Shown: positions 23,870-35,700, counted from the first letter of the stretch. The stretch is DNA of 64,000 nt from Gadus chalcogrammus (GCF_026213295.1 NC_079419.1:28825139-28889138); one strand, 5' to 3'. Program-made: numbers and translations. Notes: generated by a model not told the origin, from the sequence alone.

Positions 23870-24960
23870 ACATTATTTAACCATCCATCTACAGCCCCCC
23901 ATCTTCATCTGCCTGGAAGCTGCCTTCTCCGGGTAAAATTCGTCCTGAATGGGCTTCCTTCCAATCGGGCTCTGCTCCTCACATTAAGCATAGCCCATCT
24001 TTACCCAAGACGCAGATGTTTTATTCACTGTTATCCCTCAATAACGTTTATTTGATGTGTTGTTAATCATGTATGACTAATGCTGCCCTACTGTGTGAAA
24101 GGTGTGAAACGTTGGGATAGCTTATGGTCATGATGCTTACGTTGAGAAATATGTAGTAGGCCTACTGCTTAGAAATGAATTTTTATGAAGCTTGTTTATA
24201 TGCTATTTCCCATGATGATAAATTAACATTTCATTGCTGTGAGTTGTGAAGATTATACAAATAAATAGTAAATGTGCTGAATCAGAATACTCATTTCCCA
24301 TGATGATATATTAACATTGCATTGCTGCAAGATTTGTGAAGATTATACAAATACATTTTAAATCCGCTGAATCAGAATATTCTATTAAAACTTTAGTGAT
24401 GGATTGTAAATGCCCTTACCGAAGTACTGTACAATAAGTGCAATTTGGAGGTACACTTGTATTTCACTTGAGTATTTAATTAAACCGACTTATCTCCAGA
24501 TGTTTGCAATAAACTGGAGGATGACGGGAGAAAATCCTGAAAAATAAATGATTGAAGAGCCCCCCATGATCCGCTCGGAAAGTCATAGTCACGCTGATTA
24601 CAGGTGTTTTTAAAATGCGTATACGGCTCTCACATGACAGCCACGCAACGGACACATCATCTTGCATCATTTGATTTATTGCTGTATAGTTAAACCAGCA
24701 AACCATCGCAAGGAAATGTAACAAAGCTGTAGCTGAAAGATTCATCCACAAACATCAGAATAGAAAAACACTGGCAGGGACCATTTCAGCGCATAATGAC
24801 TACTGCTGCCTATGCGTGAAGCAGTAATGCAATTCTGCTGAATTATTTGGAGGACTTATAGCCTACTTGTAGTGAAGTATTTTTTAACAGTGCGGAATCT
24901 ACAGCTGGTCACTTTCACTGGCTAAGCAAAATTAATCACGAACAGTTGAACCTCTGAATT
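23870..24960. other. Centre of foldback unit 2, no gene recognised
   Basis: Unlike the arms, this roughly 1.1-kb segment is not repeated elsewhere in the window. Reading frames here show no family I recognise. Two related words, CATTTCCCATGATGATA and GATTATACAAATA, occur twice at 24210-24370 as an imperfect direct repeat. Confidence 0.5.
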
Positions 24961-25592
24961 GATCCTGAAAGCCTATATGTCCTAGAATAATTCATTTGTA
25001 TTCCGTTTTAGGCCATCTCACTAAAGGTCACTTAGATTTAGCCTATTCAAGCTCACCAAGTCCAGTATTCAGAATTCAAAGCATTTATTCACAAATACGT
25101 TCTATTTTTTTGACAAGCGGAGCCGACAGTCCGGTGCAAACTATGCAAATTAGCCATGTGCACCAAACAGAAGATAGACGCAATGTATAGAACTGATTGT
25201 TGTGCATTATTGTGGATATGTAGGCTGGTTAGTTGTGGTTGTTTGTGGTCTTAGTGAAACAGCCTTGCCTTGGAGTTGGAGAAGTTGGAGTGATTGTGTG
25301 AATGTGCGAGAGAGAGCGCACCTGCCGTGGTGATGTTGGGCTTGTTGTGGGCTTTTATGTGATCGATGATGTATCTGTCTGATCGTATTAGCTGTAGATG
25401 GATGGTTAAATAATGTCACAAGATCGGTCCTACTGCATGTTCTTCTGAGTGCGCAAGAACGGTGCCAATTATTGTCGTGTTTGCATTGTAATGCACAACT
25501 TTGCCCCTCCCTGTTATAAAATAAGGTGCATCCCAACAACTTTAGCCAATGCAGGCTCCTATTGCTTTACCAGTGTGCTTAATGTGTGCTTA

Positions 25593-25593
<1 letters not shown>

Positions 25594-25678
<85 letters not shown>
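25594..25678. repeat. (TG)n microsatellite
   Basis: About 42 dinucleotides in the right arm of unit 2, about 50 bp left of the gypsy insertion site. Confidence 0.98.
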
Positions 25679-25679
<1 letters not shown>

Positions 25680-25731
25680 TGCGTGTTGTCATGTAGGCTA
25701 TAGATATAGATCGATTGTCTTGGCTTGCTTG

Positions 25732-26354
25732 TGTGGTGAACCTCAGTAGGGGTTGTGAATGCAACCCCATCTAAGCTCCTCCTCCTGCACCCAGGTGCAG
25801 ATAAAAGGGCCAAGATGGCTAAAGTCAGCCTCTGTTGGTTTCCTCCTAGGGTGGTGAGTAGGGTCCCCGCTTTTTAATAGTTGTGAGTTCCCATTTGAAC
25901 TTTTATTAATTAGTGTCTCTTGTTTTTAGGATCCCCTGCTGCTGTTTTGTATGGTTTTAGTTGTTCTGGTTAGCTGTTTTGTTTTGTTTTGGTTCCGTTT
26001 GCTATTTTGTTTTGGTTGCTTTGCTTAAGTTTGCTTTTGTGTTATTTTCCCTTTTCTGTTTCATTGTTTGACCTTTGGTTTGCTGGGTTACTTAACCCCT
26101 GTTTTGCAGTTTGGTTTGGTTTTGATCCTGTTTTCTTTATTTAGTTATTGTAATAAAAGAAACGGTTAATATAGTTATTGTCTCTGCCTCTTTAGTTCTT
26201 GGACCTGTGTCCTTATTATTTCTGTAATATCATAGTTTAACTTTCTTTGTTCTCTATTTCCTGGGGTGTAATTCCCCAGGTGGCGTTGTCGGTCCCTCTT
26301 TAGTTATTTCCCCCTCCCCTCGTTAATATTGACTGTAGCCCCTGAGCCCCGTCA
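25732..26354 (+). repeat. 5' LTR of gypsy element
   Basis: Starts TGTGGTGAACC and ends CCCCGTCA (TG...CA). It contains GATAAAAGGGCC (TATA-like) near 25800 and ATAAAAGAAACGG (possible polyadenylation region) near 26153. Confidence 0.94.
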
Positions 26355-26528
26355 CATCTTGGCGTTGTCGGCAGGATTACTTTCAGGCAGAGACTTGTAG
26401 TTTTCATTTTTTTTCACAACCCAATTGATTTGTACGTAGTTTGTTAAGGTTTATTATTTCTACAAAACAGCAGCAGGTCCTCGAAGGATCCGTGGATTGT
26501 ACCCTGATAATCTCTTCTCTCTTCCATC

Positions 26529-27585
26529 ATGGAGGAGGAACTCTCCCAGCTAAAAGACTTGATAACGCAGCTTCAAGCTGAGAATCGACAGATGCGTGAT
26601 GAACGAGAAGGCAACCAGCCAGGGCCCAGTGCGGCATCGAGTGCCTCTGCCCCAAGGAACCCAGTAAACGAGAGACTGATTTTTGTACCCAGAGACCGGA
26701 AGTGCCCCATGTTTAGGGGTAGAACAGGCCTCAATATTGTTGAGTGGGTTGAAGAGCTTCAGGCTTGTACACGTTCTAGGCGTTTGTCATCAGTTGAGAA
26801 AGCAATTTTCATTTATGATCACCTGGAAGGAGAGGCCAGAGAGGAAATTAAATACAGAAAAGGAAGATCCAGACAAGGTCCTAGCTATACTTCACGAACA
26901 GTATGGGTGTACTAGATCATATGTGTCTTTGCAGGAAGATTTCTTTTCTAGGAAGCAACAAGAGGGAGAAACCCTGCAAGAATTTTCACATGCACTAATG
27001 AGTCTGATAGAGAAGGTTGTAAAGAAAGCCCCCAATGGTCTACCCAACAAAGATGTATTACTCAGAGATCAATTTGTGGAACATGTGTCTGATTGTACTC
27101 TTCGCAGAGAGCTTAAACAATTTGTTCGAGGCCACCCTACTACCACCCTGATAGATGTCCGCAGTGAGGCCATTAGGTGGGAACAGGAGGGAATGCCAGG
27201 GGGTGGGAGAGGTAGAAGTCACTCTGTCCCCTCTGTTTTTGGGTTTCAGCACACTGTCCAGGGAGTCAATCCAAGCCACAGCAGGGTGGGTAACCCATCA
27301 GGTAGCTCCGAGCTAGGGGAGTTAAAAGAAATCCTTCGGACTCAGCAAGAGCAGCTAAACCAGCTTACCAGAAGTCTTGCAGCCATCACTCATGCCCCTA
27401 GACCCCAGTATGATAAGAAAAACCTTATCTGTAGGAGGTGCCAACAGCCTGGTCATTTTGCTAGGGAGTGTAATGGTGCCCATGTAGCTGCGTCATCCAA
27501 GCTAGCTACCACAGCAGTACAATCCAGCTCTAGGGATGAGCGCTGTCCACCTAACCAGGGAAACTTTCACCCCCTGAACTGTTGA
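26529..27585 (+). pseudogene. gag: gypsy Gag, one internal frame break
   Basis: Gag forms the particle and binds element RNA. The ATG at 26529 (MEEELSQLKDLITQLQAENR) starts a short coiled coil. The capsid-like region follows (MFRGRTGLNIVEWVEELQAC) and continues, after a one-base shift between about 26848 and 26871 (A-rich run), in the next frame: VLAILHEQYGCTRSYVSLQE, then FFSRKQQEGETLQEF. A zinc knuckle CRRCQQPGHFAREC (CX2CX4HX4C) lies at about 27430-27475. The frame ends at TGA 27583-27585. The N-terminal frame alone stops at 26915. The shift may be a real mutation or a homopolymer error; everything around it is well preserved. Confidence 0.88.
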
Positions 27586-30500
27586 GCCAAAGTTCAGGTG
27601 GGGGCTCTACTTGCTCCAAGTCTCATGTCCATGATCCGGGAAATTTGGTTTCAGCTTGCCCCAATATTATCATAAATATGGGTGGGGTGGAGATTCCATG
27701 CCTGGTTGATACAGGGTCAATGGTGTCAACAATAACAGAGAGTTTCTTTGTAAAGCATTTTGAACCCTGGGGCTCAGAAAAACTCCATTCCTGTAACTGG
27801 TTAAGGCTGACTGCTGCTAATGGGATGGCCATACCTTACATAGGATACCTTGAGTTAGATGTGCAGCTTTGTGGCAAAGAAATTGTTAAGCGGGGGGTTT
27901 TGGTGGTAAAGGATCCCCAAAACAGTACAGCTACAGTTCCTGGTGTGCTGGGAATGAACATAATTAAGGAATGTTACTTGGAGTTGTTTGTACGGCATGG
28001 CCCTGCTCTTTTTAACCTACCTTCTGTGCTGCAGGCTCCCCCCCTAATTCAGCACGCCCTCCAGCAGTGTCACCAAATTCAGGCTACTACCCCTCTGGAT
28101 TGCTCAGGTCGTGTAAAAGTAAAGGGAGGGAGGGTATGCAGAGTCCCCGGGGGTACCTTGAAAATTGTTGCCGCCTCCTGTTCACAACATTTAGCAAATT
28201 ATGCCTTATTCGAGCCCCTGAGTAATGGCCTGCCTTCAGGGCTACTAGCCTCCCCAGCACTGGTCCGTGTGAGTAGAGGTACTGTTTACATCCCGATTGT
28301 CAATGTAGGGATTCAGGATGTTTTACTCTACCCCAGTGCTGTCCTAGGCACCCTAAGTAATGCCCATCTCGTGAGTTTACCTGCAGGGCTTGAGGAGAGG
28401 GAATTAGCAGCCACAGTTTCCTCCCAGACAGTAACTAATGAAGTGCAGGATAAGATTGCTGCAGTTGATCTAACAGCTCTATCAGAGCAGGAGCAAGGTC
28501 AGGTCAGAACCTTATTGCACAAGTACAGTGACGTATTTTCTGCAAACGAGGGAGATATAGGCTGCACTAACCTCATTTCTCATGACATTCCTTTAGAGGA
28601 TGAGGTACCGGTACGCCAAAGATATCGGCGCATCCGCCCTTCAGAGTACGAAGCAGCCAAGGCCCACATCCACCAGCTCCTTGAGGCACGGGTTATTAGA
28701 GAAAGTAGTAGCCCCTTTGCTTCCCCCATCGTGCTGGTCAAGAAAAAGGATGGCAGCCTCCGCTTGTGTGTGGACTACCGGCTCTTAAACAGTAAGACCC
28801 GCAAGGATGCCTTTCCCTTGCCCCGCATTGAAGAGTCCCTTGACTCCCTGTCAGGAGCCTGCTGGTTCTCCACCCTGGACCTTGCTGCTGGGTACAACCA
28901 AGTACCAGTCACTGAAAAGGACAAAATGAAGACTGCATTCTGCACACCCTTTGGGCTGTTTGAGTGGAACCGGATGCCCTTTGGGTTGTGCAATGCCCCA
29001 AGTACCTTCCAGAGGTTAATGGAGAGGATCTTTGGAGATCAGCACTGTCAGTCATTGTTGCTTTACCTGGATGATATTGTTGTTTTCTCCTCAACAGTAA
29101 CGGAGCATGTCGAACGCTTGGAGTCTGTACTAGGCCGCCTGCAGCAAGAAAATCTCAAAGCCAAGTGGGAAAAGTGCTGCTTTTTCAAACCAGAGGTGAG
29201 CTACTTGGGGCACATCATATCAAAGGATGGTGTGTCTACTGACCCTGGCAAAATAGACGTTGTTTCAAAGTGGCAGCGACCTAACCATGTGTCAGAGTTG
29301 CGTTCCTTCTTGGGTTTTGCAAGCTACTACAGACGCTTCATCGATGGGTTTGCCAAGTTGGCCGCACCCTTGCATCGCCTGGTGGCTGAAATGAATGGCA
29401 CAAAATCCAGGAGACCATCTAAAGAGAGCCTACTTGTTGCATGGACGGAGGAGTGTGAGCGGAGTTTTGAAGGCCTTAAAAGTAGGTTTGTGAGTGCTCC
29501 AGTTCTGGCTTATGCCAACTTCTCCTTGCCTTTCATCCTAGAAGTTGATGCCAGCTACAGTGGGCTCGGGGCTGTGCTCTCCCAAAATCAGGATGGCAGG
29601 GTCAGACCTATAGCTTATGCTAGCCGGGGCCTCAGACCTACGGAAAGAAACATGAGTAATTACAGCTCAATGAAATTGGAGTTTCTGGCCCTTAAGTGGG
29701 CCCTTACCGAAAAATTCAGAGATTACCTGCTTGGCCAAAAATGCGTGGTGTTCACGGACAATAACCCTCTCAGCCACTTGTCTACAGCCAAGCTAGGTGC
29801 TACAGAACAGCGTTGGGCTTCACAACTTGCTGCATTTGATTTCACCATCAAGTACAGGCCTGGTCGAAGTAATCAAAATGCAGATGCACTCTCCCGACAG
29901 CACCCACCCAGGGCTACTGACTCTGAACTTGTAGCCTCTGGCAGTCATGTCCCAGAACCACTGAAGCAGTTCTTTAAACCTGATCAGACAATCAGGGCTA
30001 CCCAGGCCACCATCACTGTTTTCCCCTCCCACTCCCCATCTGATTTATGTATCTTACAGGAAGTTGACCCTGCCATCAAGGAATTCCTGAGGTTTTGGAC
30101 CCGGAAGAAGGGCCCAGATGCAGCTGAACGGCACCAGACCTCCAAGGAAGTGCTTGGGCTAGTCAGACAGTGGGATCGAATGATGCAAAAAGATGGAGTA
30201 TTGCATCGCACAGTCTGCCACCCCAAAGCGGGGGATCTCCTTCAATTGGTGCTCCCCATGTCGCTCAAGAATCAGGTCCTTCATCAGCTGCATCAGGAGC
30301 ATGGGCATCAAGGTGTCGAACGGACAACCGACTTGGTACGGCAGCGGTGCTATTGGCCAGGGATGCACCAGGACATCAAGCAATGGTGTCTGGACTGTGA
30401 ACGATGTCAGGTAGCCAAAGATACTCATCCTGCTACTCGTACATACATGGGACATCTACTTGCTTCTCGCCCAAATCAGATACTCGCTGTTGACTTCACA

Positions 30501-31706
30501 ACATTGGAGTCATCCAGGAATGGGATGGAGAATGTCCTTGTCATGACGGATGTCTTTTCCAAGTACACTCAAGCAGTCCCAACCCATGACCAAAGGGCTA
30601 CCACAGTGGCGCAGGTGTTGGTGAATGAGTGGTTCTATAAGTTTGGGGTACCAGGGCGTATTCATTCGGACCAAGGCAGAAACTTTGAGAGCCAACTCAT
30701 CCAACAGCTCTGTGGTATGTATGGTATAGACAAAAGCCACACCACTCCATACCATCCAGCTGGTAATGGCCAATGTGAGCGTTTCAATCGCACCCTCCAC
30801 AACCTCCTACGCACCCTTCCTGTTACCAAAAAGAGGGATTGGTCCTGCTACCTCCCACAAGTGACATTCTCATATAACACAACAGCACATCAGTCCACTG
30901 GAGAGTCCCCATTTTTTCTGATGTTTGGGCAAGACCCCCAGTTACCTGTTGATTTCCTTTTGGGCAGAGTGCAGGAACCTGTAGCTGGCAGTGCCCATGA
31001 TTGGATTGTTGAACACCAGTACCGGCTGTGCCATGCATTTGAGGGTGCCACCAAGAATCTCGCGGCTGCGGCTGAGCGACGCAAGAAGAATCATGATCAA
31101 CATGTGCGGGATCCATCCTTACAAGAAGGAGAGCTGGTCTTCCTTAGAAATGTCGGGCTAAGAGGTCGCCACAAGATTCAGGACATCTGGAACTCTGTAG
31201 TGTACAAGGTGTTGAAGGCCCCATCAGGACAAGGACCAGTGTACTCCATTGCCCCTGTAACTGACCTACATCAGGTAAAACATGTTCATCGTGTATTACT
31301 TAAAAGAAAATTGGATCATGTGACTGACTGCCCTTCTAGCGAGCCACTCCAGGAGGTAGAATCGCCTCTTATAGATGGGACTGCACAGGATGGTGAATGG
31401 TTCCTACTGGCTCCTTCAGGATTGGACAGCCAACCAAGTCGGCAAACCCAAGCCACCCCTCCACAAACTCCACCAGAAGTGCAGGTACCACCTTCTAGCC
31501 AACACCAAGCAAGTTATTTACCTGATATAACTGCTGTTTTTCCGGGCACCAGTGAGGCACCCCCCAGAAGGACCAACCGGACCAATGCCGGGACGCACCA
31601 CAACCTCCACCACCAACCTCAAGCGGCTGGAAGTAGAGCAATAGGGGCTGCTAACTCTCTGATGCCCGTGCTTAGTGGCTGTGTGGTGTTTAGGCCATGG
31701 CAGTAA
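27555..31706 (+). CDS. pol: gypsy Pol: protease, RT, RNase H, integrase
   Basis: Open from 27555, with no ATG needed if made by frameshifting. Counting from 27582: protease CLVDTGSMVST (active-site DTG at 43-45); RT blocks CVDYRLLN at about 396-403, FSTLDLAAGYNQ, MPFGLCNAPSTFQ and YLDD at 495-498; RNase H FILEVDASYSGLGAVL near 651-666 and VVFTDNNPL near 722-730; integrase zinc motif (H904 or H908, C938, C941); integrase catalytic D971, D1030, E1066, a D-58-D-35-E spacing; a GPY/F-like module near 1190-1235. A Pro/Gln-rich tail of about 120 residues ends at 31706. All catalytic residues are present, so this copy appears able to encode active enzyme. No chromodomain is seen. Confidence 0.95.
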   Translation, partial: PGKLSPPELLSQSSGGGSTCSKSHVHDPGNLVSACPNIIINMGGVEIPCLVDTGSMVSTITESFFVKHFEPWGSEKLHSCNWLRLTAANGMAIPYIGYLELDVQLCGKEIVKRGVLVVKDPQNSTATVPGVLGMNIIKECYLELFVRHGPALFNLPSVLQAPPLIQHALQQCHQIQATTPLDCSGRVKVKGGRVCRVPGGTLKIVAASCSQHLANYALFEPLSNGLPSGLLASPALVRVSRGTVYIPIVNVGIQDVLLYPSAVLGTLSNAHLVSLPAGLEERELAATVSSQTVTNEVQDKIAAVDLTALSEQEQGQVRTLLHKYSDVFSANEGDIGCTNLISHDIPLEDEVPVRQRYRRIRPSEYEAAKAHIHQLLEARVIRESSSPFASPIVLVKKKDGSLRLCVDYRLLNSKTRKDAFPLPRIEESLDSLSGACWFSTLDLAAGYNQVPVTEKDKMKTAFCTPFGLFEWNRMPFGLCNAPSTFQRLMERIFGDQHCQSLLLYLDDIVVFSSTVTEHVERLESVLGRLQQENLKAKWEKCCFFKPEVSYLGHIISKDGVSTDPGKIDVVSKWQRPNHVSELRSFLGFASYYRRFIDGFAKLAAPLHRLVAEMNGTKSRRPSKESLLVAWTEECERSFEGLKSRFVSAPVLAYANFSLPFILEVDASYSGLGAVLSQNQDGRVRPIAYASRGLRPTERNMSNYSSMKLEFLALKWALTEKFRDYLLGQKCVVFTDNNPLSHLSTAKLGATEQRWASQLAAFDFTIKYRPGRSNQNADALSRQHPPRATDSELVASGSHVPEPLKQFFKPDQTIRATQATITVFPSHSPSDLCILQEVDPAIKEFLRFWTRKKGPDAAERHQTSKEVLGLVRQWDRMMQKDGVLHRTVCHPKAGDLLQLVLPMSLKNQVLHQLHQEHGHQGVERTTDLVRQRCYWPGMHQDIKQWCLDCERCQVAKDTHPATRTYMGHLLASRPNQILAVDFTTLESSRNGMENVLVMTDVFSKYTQAVPTHDQRATTVAQVLVNEWFYKFGVPGRIHSDQGRNFESQLIQQLCGMYGIDKSHTTPYHPAGNGQCERFNRTLHNLLRTLPVTKKRDWSCYLPQVTFSYNTTAHQSTGESPFFLMFGQDPQLPVDFLLGRVQEPVAGSAHDWIVEHQYRLCHAFEGATKNLAAAAERRKKNHDQHVRDPSLQEGELVFLRNVGLRGRHKIQDIWNSVVYKVLKAPSGQGPVYSIAPVTDLHQVKHVHRVLLKRKLDHVTDCPSSEPLQEVESPLIDGTAQDGEWFLLAPSGLDSQPSRQTQATPPQTPPEVQVPPSSQHQASYLPDITAVFPGTSEAPPRRTNRTNAGTHHNLHHQPQAAGSRAIGAANSLMPVLSGCVVFRPWQ
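27558..27605 (+). promoter_or_regulatory. -1 ribosomal frameshift signal between gag and pol
   Basis: In the gag frame, 27558-27564 reads G GGA AAC, a canonical slippery heptamer. Pol is open in the -1 frame from 27555, so a slip here fuses Gag to Pol 19 nt before the gag stop. After a 5-nt spacer comes an 11-bp stem: 27570-27580 pairs with 27591-27602 (one bulged T), loop 10 nt. The loop word GAGCC could also pair with GGCTC at 27603-27607, but no linker would remain to span the stem, so a simple hairpin is safer. Confidence 0.72.
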
Positions 31707-31749
31707 ATGTAAATCGTCGGGCCGACGATTAAAAACCCAGGGGGTAGAT

Positions 31750-32372
31750 TGTGGTGAACCTCAGTAGGGGTTGTGAATGCAACCCCATCTAAGCTCCTCC
31801 TCCTGCACCCAGGTGCAGATAAAAGGGCCAAGATGGCTAAAGTCAGCCTCTGTTGGTTTCCTCCTAGGGTGGTGAGTAGGGTCCCCGCTTTTTAATAGTT
31901 GTGAGTTCCCATTTGAACTTTTATTAATTAGTGTCTCTTGTTTTTAGGATCCCCTGCTGCTGTTTTGTATGGTTTTAGTTGTTCTGGTTAGCTGTTTTGT
32001 TTTGTTTTGGTTCCGTTTGCTATTTTGTTTTGGTTGCTTTGCTTAAGTTTGCTTTTGTGTTATTTTCCCTTTTCTGTTTCATTGTTTGACCTTTGGTTTG
32101 CTGGGTTACTTAACCCCTGTTTTGCAGTTTGGTTTGGTTTTGATCCTGTTTTCTTTATTTAGTTATTGTAATAAAAGAAACGGTTAATATAGTTATTGTC
32201 TCTGCCTCTTTAGTTCTTGGACCTGTGTCCTTATTATTTCTGTAATATCATAGTTTAACTTTCTTTGTTCTCTATTTCCTGGGGTGTAATTCCCCAGGTG
32301 GCGTTGTCGGTCCCTCTTTAGTTATTTCCCCCTCCCCTCGTTAATATTGACTGTAGCCCCTGAGCCCCGTCA
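31750..32372 (+). repeat. 3' LTR of gypsy element
   Basis: Same 623 bp as the 5' LTR with no difference found by eye. Followed by GACTTGCATCC, where the foldback repeat resumes. Confidence 0.94.
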
Positions 32373-32778
32373 GACTTGCATCCATGAAATATTGTAATGT
32401 TATGGCCGAGCTGGCTACTGCATATCGCGAACAATCTGGGGATGAGGGCATCCCCGAATAATGATGGGTATTTCGCACACTGCCATCTCAATATATAGCC
32501 TAACATATACAAATATATCACTGTACTAGACACAAATATATTTTCCACTAGCTAGTGGTGGTCATTACATTGTAGTGAAACTAGTAAAGACAACACAGCC
32601 TTATGTTACGGCGAAACATGGAGGCACTGACTGCCGCTCTAGTTTCGACAATGCGTTACTTTAGTCTGGTCTTTCTCTTCACTGATTGGTTAGACAGCCT
32701 TCAAACTTAGTGGTCAAGCAAAGAAGGGGAGGGGCTCGTTCTGCATACCTAATAGCCGGAGTGAATAACTAGCCGGAG

Positions 32779-33150
32779 TGAATGACTAATAGCCGCGGCT
32801 ATTAGTCATTCAAAACCGTACGGATTCCGTACGGATTCCGTACGGAATTCTTGCAAAACCGTACGGATTCCGTACGGAATTCTTGCAAAACCGTACGGAT
32901 TCCGTACGGTTTTGCAAGAATTCCGTACGGATTCCGTACGGTTTTGCAAGAATTCCGTACGGAATCCGTACGGAAACCGTACGGAATCCGTACGGAATTC
33001 TTGCAAAACCGTACGGAATCCGTACGGATTCCGTACGGAATTCTTGCAAAACCGTACGGAATCCGTACGGAATCCGTACGGATTCCGTACGGAATTCTTG
33101 CAAAACCGTACGGAATTCTTGCAAAACCGTACGGATTCCGTATGGAATAA
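32779..33150. repeat. Palindrome plus CCGTACGG array D (longest)
   Basis: The 34-bp palindrome (32779-32812) is followed by the longest array (32816-33150), built from octamers with 3-nt spacers and six or more ATTCTTGCAAAA or inverted TTTTGCAAGAAT interruptions. It ends CCGTATGGAATAATTCC. Confidence 0.95.
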
Positions 33151-33884
33151 TTCCGCTTGTCAAAAAAATAAATGCTATTATATAATAAATGCTATAATTA
33201 TTCTAGGACATATAGATATGTCCTAGAATAATTCATTTGTATTCCGTTTTAGGCCATCTCACTAAAGGTCACTTAAATTTAGCCTATTCAAGCTCACCAA
33301 GTCCAGTATTCAGAATTCAAAGCATTTATTCACAAATACGTTCTATTTTTTTGACAAGCGGAGCCGACAGTCCGGTGCAAACTATGCAAATTGGCCATGT
33401 GCACCAAACAGAAGATAGACGCAATGTATAGAACTGATTGTTGTGCATTATTGTGGATATGTAGGCTGGTTAGTTGTGGTTGTTTGTGGTCTTAGTGAAA
33501 CAGCCTTGCCTTGGAGTTGGAGAAGTTGGAGTGATTGTGTGAATGTGCGAGAGAGAGCGCACCTGCCGTGGTGATGTTGGGCTTGTTGTGGGCTTTTATG
33601 TGATCAATGATGTATCTGTCTCATCGTATTAGCTGTAGATGGATGGTTAAATAATGTCACAAGATCGGTCCTACTGCAGGCTCTCATTTGCAAATGCACT
33701 GATTGTGTACCCGTCTCCGATATGCTATATACCTGGCATTTATTCAGTTCATGTTCTTCTGAGTGCGCAAGAACGGTGCCAATTATTGTCGTGTTTGCAT
33801 TGTAATGCACAACTTTGCCCCTCCCTGTTATAAAATAAGGTGCATCCCGACAACTTTAGCCAATGCAGGCTCCTATTGCTTTAC

Positions 33885-33991
<107 letters not shown>

Positions 33992-34404
33992 GTCATGTAG
34001 GCTGTAGATATAGATCGATTGTCTTGGCTTGCTTGCATCCATGAAATATTGTTATGTTATGGCCGAGCTGGCTACTGCATATCGCGAACAATCTGGGGAT
34101 TTCGCACACTGCCATCTCAATATATAGCCTAACATATACAAATATATCACTGTACTAGACACAAATATATTTTCCACTAGCATGGTGGTCATTACATTGT
34201 AGGGAAACTAGTAAAGACAACACAGCCTTATGTTACGGCGAAACATGGAGGCACTGCAGCTCTAGTTTCGACAATGCGTTACTTTAGTCTGGTCTTTCTC
34301 TTCACTGATTGGTTAGACAGCCTTCAAACTTAGTGGTCAAGCAAAGAAGGGGAGGGGCTCGTTCTGCATACCTAATAGCCGGAGTGAATAACTAATAGCC
34401 GGAG

Positions 34405-34600
34405 TGAATGACTAATAGCCGCGGCTATTAGTCATTCAAAACCGTACGGAATCCGTACGGAATCCGTACGGAAACCGTACGGAAACCGTACGGATTCCGT
34501 ACGGAATCCGTACGGAAACCGTACGGAAACCGTACGGATTCCGTACGGAATTCTTGCCAAACCGTACGGAAACCGTACGGAAACCGTACGGAATCCACAG
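34405..34600. repeat. Palindrome plus CCGTACGG array E
   Basis: The palindrome at 34405-34438 and array at 34440-34600 end in GGAATCCACAGCGC, a different outer edge from the GCACTTTTACCGCGCC of unit 1. Confidence 0.95.
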
Positions 34601-35690
34601 CGCAAAAACTGTGGAATCATGGGATATCTATTCTACCCTGCTTTTTGCATGAAGCTAGCAACAGAACACTCTGAGACGCCCGGTGAAAATCTGCTCCCAC
34701 ACGCTGGCGTCATTAGTGTGGATGCCTGAGAGCATTCAACTTGTAAAATTCTTTTACCGTTTTTAAACTATCACAGCTTAAAGTTGAGCAGGTTTTTACT
34801 CCAAATCTGCGTTTAACATTGGTGTGTATTGCGCCTGCAACGGCTGAAAAGGCGCGAGTGAAAGGCGCGCCGTACCATAGGAAAACAATGATTTTGCTAG
34901 CGACGCTTTTGCCTTCAGTGTGCAGTGGTGAAACGGATCAGTGTGTCCACGGTTCGGTTCAGATAACCGTTTTGGGCCTCGGTTTCGGATACGGTTCGGA
35001 TTAGGATCATGTCCGTGATAGTAAAAAGGCGGACTTTTTTTTGACGGAGGGTTTGGGGGAGAAACACAAAAATGAATGAGACCCACAGGCTATTTGCAAT
35101 GTGTTAATTGACTGTAATCAGACAACTTGCAAGGCTTTTTTGTGCAATAAATGTTCCACTAAATGCATTTCAAAACATGGTGCACTGAGTGTAACATGTA
35201 AGGGATAACGGCCGACGAGGCTTAGAACTCTGGCGACGAGCGCAGCATGAAGCGGGAAAAGTCTCATTGGCTCGGGCAGCACTGGAGAGAATGCATTCCG
35301 CTGGGTCCTAAACACACTTTTGTATCGGACGTAGGCTACAGTAGGCAAAATACGCTACATAAGGCAATGCCTTCATGAAACCGAAATCCGCGGATCTCCA
35401 GAATGCTCCGAACTGTGGTAAACGAACCGAACGGATTCGGATACAATTCGAATCCGCTGCAGGCTACTGTGCACGGCCCCCTACACGATCAGGGAAGCCT
35501 CGTGCTACTGGTGGTTACAACGGTTTGGCCGTAAATCTACTTTCTCTGTCGGGAGGTTTCTGCCATTAATTAATGCATCATTTTGATAGATCTGTCTTAT
35601 AAAACATTTAATGTACATGAATGGAAATGGTATTAAATCAGTCTTTTTGCCGTATTGTAACACTGTTTTTGTATCATCCTTTTTAAGGTG
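34601..35690. other. No gene seen; inverted GGTTCGGTTC motifs
   Basis: No protein similarity. Words such as CGGTTCGGTTC (about 34951) and GAACCGAACGG (about 35424) are inverted with respect to each other, suggesting a decayed DNA element of about 0.6 kb, but boundaries are not clear. It lies directly upstream of the zinc-finger transposase. Confidence 0.45.
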
Positions 35691-35700
35691 TGCCTCATGA

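Larger units (their letters stand above)
25732..32372 (+). mobile_element. Ty3/gypsy LTR retrotransposon, 6.6 kb, very young
   Basis: Complete element: 623-bp LTRs at both ends, gag, pol in the order protease-RT-RNase H-integrase (Ty3/gypsy order), a purine tract (CCCAGGGGGTAG) before the 3' LTR and a probable primer-binding segment after the 5' LTR. By eye the two LTRs are identical, so insertion is recent. The flanks share CTTG; the related sequence at 34021-34045 (GGCTTGCTTGCATCC) shows the unoccupied site. Pol is a single open frame of 1374 codons. Gag has one internal frame break, so this copy may not be autonomous unless the break is an assembly error. Confidence 0.96.

Noticed and set aside
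27585..27607. H-type pseudoknot at the gypsy frameshift site
   Set aside because: The complementary pentamers exist, but there is no linker to cross an 11-bp stem, so only the hairpin is claimed.
32806..33226. Frames rich in PYGIRTV / NRTESVR repeats
   Set aside because: They are translations of the 11-bp CCGTACGG arrays, open in several frames because the unit lacks stop codons. Not proteins.
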